Below, piece by piece: positions 7,456 through 11,634 of a stretch of DNA of 11,634 nucleotides (positions within the stretch are counted from its first letter, which is position 1; every line of letters starts with the position of its first letter). The notes beneath the pieces were generated by a model, which saw only the letters and a list, made by a program, of their open reading frames with translations, searched no databases and was not told where the DNA came from. The DNA lies in contig CAXGBD010000041.1 of the NCBI GenBank assembly GCA_964008355.1, positions 1 through 11,634 on the forward strand. The letters are read 5' to 3'. The DNA is from DTSX01 sp964008355 (lineage in GTDB: Bacteria; Pseudomonadota; Gammaproteobacteria; Steroidobacterales; UBA11654). The position numbers and the translations under genes were made by a program.

Positions 7456-8466
7456 TCAGTACATTCTATTCATTGCAAATTGTGCAAGTTCAATCAGTCC
7501 ATTTTTGTACTCGCTTTCGGGGAGCGGTTCCAGTGATTCGATTGCTTGATCCGATAAAGATTTTGCTTTCTCGGTACTCAATGCTAGTGCACCAGAGGAC
7601 TTGATGTATTCTATGATTTGATCAATGTTTTGGGTATTTTTGGATTGAATTGCTTGCCTGATTATGATTTGTTCTTTTGGTTCACAACGCTCTAGTGCAT
7701 AGATCAGTGGCAAAGTTGGTTTACCCTCGGCTAAATCATCACCAACATCTTTCCCAATAGTTTCAAAGGATGAACTGTAGTCCAAGACATCGTCAATCAG
7801 TTGAAAGGCAATGCCTAAATTTCGACCGTATTCTGTCAAACTCGATTCAATCAGTTTAGATTGATTTCCAAGGACTGCACCAATAGTTGCTCCTGCTTCG
7901 AACAACTTTCCAGTTTTTCGGTAGATCACATCCAGATACTGTTTTTCAGTGATATCCGGATTACCGGAGTTGATTAACTGTAAAACCTCTCCTTCTGCAA
8001 TGGTGTTGGTGGTATCTGCCATAATTTCCATGATTCGCATTTGTCCAATTTGGACCATGACTTGAAAGGCTCTGGAATATAAAAAATCTCCCACCAGTAT
8101 GGCTGATTGATTACCAAAATGTTGGTGTACCGTTTTGCTACCTCGTCTGTTTTTGGAATCATCGACAACATCATCATGTAACAGAGTGGCGGTGTGTATC
8201 AATTCAATCATAATGGCAGCCAAGATTCTTGTATGGTTTTTGTCGTCAACTTGACAGGCTTTGGCAACAAGTAACACTAGTAGTGGTCGCAATCTTTTAC
8301 CGCCACTATTAATGATGTAATTTGAAATATTGCTAATCAGACCAACATCGGTATCGAGTTGTAATCGGATCTCTTGATTTGTTTCATGCCAATCCGATTC
8401 AACGAGGGATCGGATTTTTTCAATAAACGATTTTTCTTGGTCCAGTTTCTCAATGCTTCGAATCAT
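7456..8466 (-). CDS. ispB: Trans-polyprenyl (octaprenyl-type) diphosphate synthase IspB
   Basis: Cytoplasmic isoprenoid synthase that adds isopentenyl diphosphate units to farnesyl diphosphate to make the side chain of ubiquinone or menaquinone. The product is 336 residues (E. coli IspB is 323). GGKRLRP lies at 55-61, the first Asp-rich motif LLHDDVVDD has Asp98, 99, 102 and 103, and the second, FQLIDDVLDY, has Asp225, 226 and 229; both are complete, so the enzyme should be active. GDFLYSRAF (126-134) is also typical. Chain length cannot be predicted safely from the sequence. The ATG at 8466 has only a weak purine-rich site (AAGAAGA) upstream. It is divergent from rplU, the usual gammaproteobacterial arrangement. 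The quinone it helps make is the substrate of the neighbouring NarGHI, but the adjacency is probably coincidental. Confidence 0.95.
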   Translation of the reverse strand: MIRSIEKLDQEKSFIEKIRSLVESDWHETNQEIRLQLDTDVGLISNISNYIINSGGKRLRPLLVLLVAKACQVDDKNHTRILAAIMIELIHTATLLHDDVVDDSKNRRGSKTVHQHFGNQSAILVGDFLYSRAFQVMVQIGQMRIMEIMADTTNTIAEGEVLQLINSGNPDITEKQYLDVIYRKTGKLFEAGATIGAVLGNQSKLIESSLTEYGRNLGIAFQLIDDVLDYSSSFETIGKDVGDDLAEGKPTLPLIYALERCEPKEQIIIRQAIQSKNTQNIDQIIEYIKSSGALALSTEKAKSLSDQAIESLEPLPESEYKNGLIELAQFAMNRMY

Positions 8467-8509
8467 TGTTCTGTCTTCTTATCTTTCCAGTAAATCAAGA
8501 TGAGCCGAT

Positions 8510-8538
8510 ACTATAACAAAGCATTCAAAAATATTGAA
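8510..8538 (-). promoter_or_regulatory. Candidate sigma70 promoter for ispB
   Basis: On the minus strand, TTCAAT (8538-8533), a 17-bp spacer, then TATAGT (8515-8510; five of six to TATAAT). The -35 match is weak (three of six). The predicted start is near 8503, giving a leader of about 36 nt. It overlaps the rplU promoter. Confidence 0.4.
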
Positions 8539-8562
8539 TTAGAATGCTTATATCTATAGAAT
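8534..8562 (+). promoter_or_regulatory. Candidate sigma70 promoter for rplU-rpmA
   Basis: TTGAAT (8534-8539; four of six), a 17-bp spacer, and TAGAAT (8557-8562; five of six). The predicted start near 8569 gives a leader of about 29 nt, too short for an elaborate leader regulator. The -35 lies inside nested inverted repeats: ATTCAA/TTGAAT (8523-8528, 8534-8539) and GCATTC/GAATGC (8521-8526, 8542-8547). Confidence 0.5.
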
Positions 8563-8597
8563 TGCCCCGCAGTTCCAATAAATAATGAGGAAGAACA

Positions 8598-9077
8598 ATG
8601 TATGCCGTTTTTAAAACAGGAGGCAAACAGTACCGAGTAGCCCAAGGTGAGAAAATTAAACTTGAGAAACTTGAGTCTAAGTCAGGAAAAAAAGTTGTCT
8701 TTGATGAAGTATTATTGGTGGGAGAAGGCAGTGAAATTACTGTTGGAACTCCTTATCTGGCCGATGCTACTGTGGAGGCAACAATACTTAGTGAAGGTAA
8801 AGATAAGAAGATTGAAGTTATTAAATTTAAGCGCAGAAAGAGTTACAGACGTAACTTTGGTCACCGACAATGCTATACTTTAGTCGAAATAACGGCGATC
8901 AAACTCCAGAAAAAGAAAACCACTACTAAAAAAACTGCAGCAAAGAAAACCACTACTAAAAAAACTGCAGCAAAGAAAACCACTACTAAAAAAACTGCAG
9001 CAAAGAAAACCACTACTAAAAAAACTGCAGCAAAGAAAACAACAGCCAAGAGCACAAAAGCAAAAACTAAAGGATAG
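8598..9077 (+). CDS. rplU: 50S ribosomal protein L21 with a repetitive Lys/Thr/Ala C-terminal tail
   Basis: Structural protein of the large ribosomal subunit that binds 23S rRNA. Residues 1-103 form a full-length L21, starting MYAVFKTGGKQYRV and ending with the family signature region KFKRRKSYRRNFGHRQ and EITAIKL (about 76-103); ordinary L21 stops there. Here residues 104-159 add a strongly basic tail made of four exact KKTTTKKTAA decapeptides (106-145) and a degenerate end, KKTTAKSTKAKTKG. The tail resembles histone H1-like or other low-complexity nucleic-acid-binding extensions and is probably disordered. Its function is unknown; rRNA or nucleoid contact is a guess. The ATG at 8598 follows GAGGA with a 6-nt gap. 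It is 5 bp from rpmA and co-transcribed with it. Confidence 0.97.
   Translation: MYAVFKTGGKQYRVAQGEKIKLEKLESKSGKKVVFDEVLLVGEGSEITVGTPYLADATVEATILSEGKDKKIEVIKFKRRKSYRRNFGHRQCYTLVEITAIKLQKKKTTTKKTAAKKTTTKKTAAKKTTTKKTAAKKTTTKKTAAKKTTAKSTKAKTKG
8912..9040 (+). repeat. Four perfect 30-bp tandem repeats inside rplU
   Basis: Period-30 identity runs unbroken from 8912 to 9040, which is 4.3 copies; full units are 8912-8941, 8942-8971, 8972-9001 and 9002-9031. The period is a multiple of three, so copy-number change keeps the frame and only changes the length of the L21 tail by ten residues per unit. The copies are identical even at synonymous positions, which suggests recent expansion by slippage or recombination. 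There are no spacers, so this is not a CRISPR array. Confidence 0.97.
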
Positions 9078-9082
9078 AGGAA

Positions 9083-9346
9083 ATGGCACACAAAAAAGCA
9101 GGGGGTAGCACTAGAAACGGAAGAGACTCAGAATCAAAACGACTGGGTCTTAAGAAGTATGGCGGTGAATTTGTGAAAGCTGGCAATATCATTGTCAGGC
9201 AGAGAGGTACAAAATTTTATCCTGGTGAAAATGTTGGTATGGGACGAGATCATACTTTGTTTGCTAAAATTGATGGACACCTTAGTTTTGAAAAGAAAGG
9301 ATGTAATTCGAAGCAATTCGCAAGGGTGATCCCGCTATCAGATTAA
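9083..9346 (+). CDS. rpmA: 50S ribosomal protein L27
   Basis: Large-subunit protein whose N-terminal arm reaches the peptidyl transferase centre and helps place tRNA. The product is 87 residues (usual about 85). It begins directly with MAHKKAGGSTRNGRDSESKR, the mature form; it lacks the cleavable N-terminal extension found in Firmicutes. The block GGEFVKAGNIIVRQRGTKFYPG and the C-terminal GRDHTLFAKIDG region are typical. The ATG follows AGAGGAA, and the start is 5 bp after the rplU stop, so the two form a bicistronic unit. Its stop codon lies within an AT-rich inverted repeat, with an intrinsic terminator about 30 bp further on. Confidence 0.98.
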   Translation: MAHKKAGGSTRNGRDSESKRLGLKKYGGEFVKAGNIIVRQRGTKFYPGENVGMGRDHTLFAKIDGHLSFEKKGCNSKQFARVIPLSD

Positions 9347-9360
9347 TTGTTGCAATTAAT
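9342..9360 (+). repeat. 8-bp inverted repeat at the rpmA stop codon
   Basis: ATTAATTG (9342-9349), a 3-nt loop TTG, and CAATTAAT (9353-9360) form a perfect but AT-rich hairpin that encloses the rpmA TAA stop (9344-9346). It has no T-run after it and is unlikely to terminate alone; it might stabilise the 3' end of the message. Confidence 0.5.
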
Positions 9361-9374
9361 TTGAACTGAATGTG

Positions 9375-9398
9375 CCCCGTTAATTCGGGGTTTTTTTT
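9375..9398 (+). terminator. Intrinsic terminator after rpmA
   Basis: CCCCG (9375-9379), loop TTAATT, CGGGG (9386-9390), then eight T residues (9391-9398). The stem is short but pure G/C, with a good U-tract. It lies 21 bp ahead of the obgE start, so obgE is served either by read-through or by a promoter I cannot place in the short gap. Confidence 0.85.
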
Positions 9399-9419
9399 CG
9401 ATGAAGGGATATCAGGACT

Positions 9420-10433
9420 ATGAAATTTGTAGATTATGCAAAAATATCGGTTCAAGCAGGCCATGGTGGTGATGGTACTGTAAGTTTCAGACGTGAAAAA
9501 TACATCCCGAAAGGTGGGCCCGATGGCGGTGATGGCGGTGATGGAGGGAGTGTTGTTCTCAGAACCACCACAGCCCTCAATACCTTAGTTGATTTCAGAG
9601 TCAACAATCAATTCAGAGCAACCCACGGTGGGGCAGGAAAGTCTTCCAATAGGACCGGATCGAGTGGTAATGACCTTGAAATCAAGGTTCCTTGTGGGAC
9701 GAAAATTTACAACCAAGAAACCAATGAATTGATTGGTGATCTTATAGCAGAGGGCGATTGTTGTTTGGTCGCTATGGGAGGTTCGGGCGGTAAAGGTAAT
9801 ACCCGATTTAAAAGCAGTAGGAATCGAGCACCTAGGAAATCAACTCCCGGAACCAAAGGGGAAAGCAGAGTTCTGCAATTAGAGTTAAATGTATTGGCCG
9901 ATGTAGGACTACTCGGTCTTCCAAATGCAGGTAAGTCGACATTCATTCGTTCGGTGTCTGCGGCAAAGCCAAAAGTTGCTGATTATCCCTTCACTACTTT
10001 GCATCCCCATTTGGGAGTAGTCAGAATTGGCGATGAAAAAAGTTTTGTGGTTGCAGACATACCAGGAATTATAGAAGGCGCATCGCAAGGGATCGGTTTG
10101 GGAACGGAATTTTTAAAACATTTATCGCGCACACGATTATTACTCCATATCGTTGATTTAGCGGCAACCGAATCCCATCAAGTGATTGTTGACAGCATCA
10201 AATCAGTTGAAAATGAATTAAAGAGTTTTGATTCTGATCTGTTCTGTAAACAAAGATGGCTGGTCTTTAATAAACTTGATTTGATTCCCAAAGGACAAGC
10301 GCAGTCTAGAATTGACCGTATAACTGGTCAACTGCTGTGGCACGAACCCGTATACGCTATTAGTGCCATTGCCAGTCAAGGAACTAAAAAGTTAACACAC
10401 CAGGTTATGCAACGCCTTGATGCGTTAGATTAG
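9420..10433 (+). CDS. obgE: Obg/CgtA family ribosome-associated GTPase
   Basis: Essential GTPase that binds the 50S subunit and acts in its late assembly and in stress signalling. Residues 1-158 are the glycine-rich Obg fold (GGDGTVSFRREKYIPKGGPDGG and MGGSGGKGN regions). The G domain follows with all motifs present: G1 GLPNAGKST (166-174), G2 YPFTT (189-193), G3 DIPG (213-216), G4 NKLD (284-287), G5 ISA (314-316). At 337 residues it ends just after the G domain and lacks the variable acidic C-terminal tail of E. coli ObgE (390); this occurs in other bacteria and does not look like damage. The start is the ATG at 9420, with AGGA close upstream and GAAGGGA a little further. Location after rplU-rpmA is the conserved order, and the ribosome roles fit. 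Confidence 0.97.
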   Translation: MKFVDYAKISVQAGHGGDGTVSFRREKYIPKGGPDGGDGGDGGSVVLRTTTALNTLVDFRVNNQFRATHGGAGKSSNRTGSSGNDLEIKVPCGTKIYNQETNELIGDLIAEGDCCLVAMGGSGGKGNTRFKSSRNRAPRKSTPGTKGESRVLQLELNVLADVGLLGLPNAGKSTFIRSVSAAKPKVADYPFTTLHPHLGVVRIGDEKSFVVADIPGIIEGASQGIGLGTEFLKHLSRTRLLLHIVDLAATESHQVIVDSIKSVENELKSFDSDLFCKQRWLVFNKLDLIPKGQAQSRIDRITGQLLWHEPVYAISAIASQGTKKLTHQVMQRLDALD

Positions 10434-10460
10434 TTGCTGATTTTGATAGGCCTAGGGCTG

Positions 10461-10724
10461 TTAACTCATCGATTTGATTTGTCTGCTGAGTTTCTTTTTC
10501 TGATTGGCTGCTTTGTTTTTATGAATGATGCCCTTTCTTGCGAGTGAGTCAATTAGAGGTTGGGCGATTTTATAAAGATTTGTTGCTTCTTGCGCATTGC
10601 CGGCACTGACTGCGAGAATTACTTTTTTAACGGCCGTACGCATGCGGTTCTTCTGAGCGATATTATTCTGTCTGTGACGCTCATTTTGTCTAACTCTTTT
10701 ACGTGCCGAGCTATTGTTTGCCAT
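10461..10724 (-). CDS. rpsT: 30S ribosomal protein S20
   Basis: Small-subunit protein that binds 16S rRNA early in 30S assembly. The product is 87 residues, the same length as E. coli S20. It is helical and very basic, starting MANNSSARKRVRQNERHRQ, with SLARKGIIHKNKAANQKKKLS near the C-terminus, all family-typical. A TTG at 10742 would add six residues; the ATG at 10724 matches the family start. The Shine-Dalgarno is poor (GGTAGT). E. coli rpsT is also weakly initiated and represses its own translation, so similar control is possible but not shown. It is convergent with obgE across a 27-bp gap with no visible terminator, and divergent from murJ. Confidence 0.97.
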   Translation of the reverse strand: MANNSSARKRVRQNERHRQNNIAQKNRMRTAVKKVILAVSAGNAQEATNLYKIAQPLIDSLARKGIIHKNKAANQKKKLSRQIKSMS

Positions 10725-10767
10725 AATGTTACTACCAATCAAAACCTGATTATTTAAAAAGCGATGT

Positions 10768-10797
10768 ATTCTTTTATATTTTAAGGGCTGTTGTCAA
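10768..10797 (-). promoter_or_regulatory. Candidate rpsT promoter
   Basis: On the minus strand, a perfect -35 TTGACA (10797-10792), an 18-bp spacer and AAGAAT (10773-10768; four of six). The overlapping TATAAA at 10778-10773 is too close (13 bp) to serve with this -35. The leader would be about 35 nt. Confidence 0.5.
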
Positions 10798-10812
10798 TAG
10801 GAAATCGACAAT

Positions 10813-10842
10813 TTGAATGATTTAATTATGAAGTGAAATGAT
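10813..10842 (+). promoter_or_regulatory. Possible murJ promoter
   Basis: TTGAAT (10813-10818), an 18-bp spacer and AATGAT (10837-10842; four of six). The predicted start near 10849 would leave a leader of about 56 nt to the ATG at 10905. This is a weak match in an AT-rich stretch. Confidence 0.25.
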
Positions 10843-10904
10843 ATTGAAGCCAAAAAACTATGCAAGAATCAGATAACAAGACAGATATAAAAGAGACAAG
10901 AATC

Positions 10905-11634
10905 ATGTTTCGATCCACCAGTGTTGTGGGAACTATGACTCTACTGTCAAGAATTATGGGCCTGGTCCGTGATATCTTTTTCGCCCGTCTTTTTGGAGCA
11001 TTCCCAATCATGGATGCTTTTTTTGTTGCTTTTAGAATTCCAAATTCATTTCGTCGTTTCTTTGCGGAAGGTGCGTTCTCAAGAGCTTTTATTCCAGTAC
11101 TTTCTGAATACAAGGAAAATAAAGACCCGATCGAGGTTCAAGATTTATTGGACCGTACGGCGGGTACATTGGGCTTAATATTGTTATTGATCACCATAGC
11201 AGGAGTGATTGCGGCACCCATTTTAATACTCATTTTTGCTCCCGGTTTTTTCAATGATCAGGCCATTGAAGCGGTGAATCGATATGACTTAGCTGTTGCC
11301 ATGCTCCGCTTTACGTTCCCGTATCTTCTATTTATTTCTCTGGCTGCATTTGCAGGTGCTATTTTAAATACCAACAGGCAATTTTGGGCTACAGCATTCA
11401 CACCAGTTATCCTGAATGTGGTTCTAATTATTGCTTCTGGTTGGTTGGCTCCGAATGCAAGCAGTCCTGGCATGGTTTTGGCAATAGCAGTCTTTGTTGC
11501 AGGGTTGTTGCAGCTGGTTTTTTTATTGCCATTTCTCCAACACATCAAGCAGTTGCCAAAACCCATATGGGGATGGCAAGATTCTGGTGTTAGAAGAGTG
11601 ATTAAATTAATGATTCCTTCAATCATAGGAAGCT
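10905..11634 (+). CDS. murJ: Lipid II flippase MurJ (MviN), 3' part missing
   Basis: Polytopic inner-membrane flippase of the MOP superfamily that moves lipid II across the membrane for peptidoglycan synthesis. The first 243 codons are present; the gene is cut by the right edge. The opening MFRSTSVVGTMTLLSRIMG matches MurJ helix 1, followed by DAFFVAFRIPN (37-47) and FFAEGAFSRAFIPV. Residues Arg16, Arg22, Asp37, Asn47 and Arg50 fall at the places of E. coli Arg18, Arg24, Asp39, Asn49 and Arg52, reported as important for activity. Several hydrophobic helices follow (about 86-110, 132-152, 165-180, 189-207). An in-frame ATG at 10860 would add 15 polar residues (MQESDNKTDIKETRI); 10905 is preferred because it fits the usual length and has a purine-rich AAGAGA upstream, but neither site is strong. 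It lies divergent from rpsT, the usual order. Confidence 0.95.
   Translation, partial: MFRSTSVVGTMTLLSRIMGLVRDIFFARLFGAFPIMDAFFVAFRIPNSFRRFFAEGAFSRAFIPVLSEYKENKDPIEVQDLLDRTAGTLGLILLLITIAGVIAAPILILIFAPGFFNDQAIEAVNRYDLAVAMLRFTFPYLLFISLAAFAGAILNTNRQFWATAFTPVILNVVLIIASGWLAPNASSPGMVLAIAVFVAGLLQLVFLLPFLQHIKQLPKPIWGWQDSGVRRVIKLMIPSIIGS

Noticed and set aside
8563..8597. An L21-type leader regulator upstream of rplU
   Set aside because: The predicted leader is only about 29 nt and shows no stable structure.
8912..9040. 30-bp repeats as a possible CRISPR array
   Set aside because: The units are directly adjacent with no spacers, lie in frame within rplU, and there are no cas genes.
8873..9091. Open frames antisense to the rplU tail (Phe/Val/Cys-rich proteins)
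   Set aside because: They are the mirror image of the Lys/Thr/Ala repeat in other frames, with no start-site support and low-complexity content.
9420..10433. obgE as a truncated pseudogene because it is shorter than E. coli ObgE
   Set aside because: All GTPase motifs are intact and only the variable C-terminal tail is missing, which is common in the family.
11258..11626. Minus-strand open frame opposite murJ
   Set aside because: The plus strand clearly encodes MurJ with conserved residues over the same stretch.

Overview
The window is an ordinary-looking piece of chromosome from a gammaproteobacterium, AT-rich (roughly 40% G+C by eye). Two things point there: the core block ispB | rplU-rpmA-obgE | rpsT | murJ, whose order and orientations are typical of Gammaproteobacteria, and Nar proteins whose cofactor-ligand spacing matches the E. 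coli enzyme almost exactly. The genus cannot be read from the sequence. A marine denitrifier or sulfur oxidiser (for example SUP05-like) is only a guess.

Left part (1-7455, all on the minus strand, so read right to left): a respiratory nitrate reductase operon. It starts at about 7203 with a membrane-anchored diheme cytochrome c, followed by narG, narH, narJ and narI; narI runs off the left edge of the window. The genes are tightly packed: 35 bp between cytochrome and narG, a narH Shine-Dalgarno sequence that overlaps the narG stop codon, 1 bp between narH and narJ, and an ATGA overlap between narJ and narI. The 252-bp non-coding stretch ahead of the cytochrome holds a perfect FNR/Anr-type palindrome and a second near-perfect copy exactly 21 bp away, so the operon is very probably switched on at low oxygen. 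Together the genes encode a quinol:nitrate oxidoreductase facing the cytoplasm (NarGHI), its assembly chaperone (NarJ), and a periplasm-facing cytochrome that may carry electrons to or from the system.

Middle part (7456-9346): ispB (polyprenyl diphosphate synthase, quinone side chain) on the minus strand and rplU-rpmA (ribosomal L21 and L27) on the plus strand, divergently transcribed from promoters whose -35 elements occupy almost the same bases. L21 is unusual: after a complete 103-residue core it has a 56-residue Lys/Thr/Ala tail encoded by four perfect 30-bp tandem repeats. An intrinsic terminator follows rpmA.

Right part (9420-11634): obgE (plus), rpsT (minus, convergent with obgE), and murJ (plus, divergent from rpsT, cut by the right edge).

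I found no mobile element, CRISPR array, RNA gene or evidence of a wholly new system. The features most worth a second look are the repetitive L21 tail, the cytochrome at the head of the nar operon with its tandem FNR boxes, and the overlapping ispB/rplU promoters.
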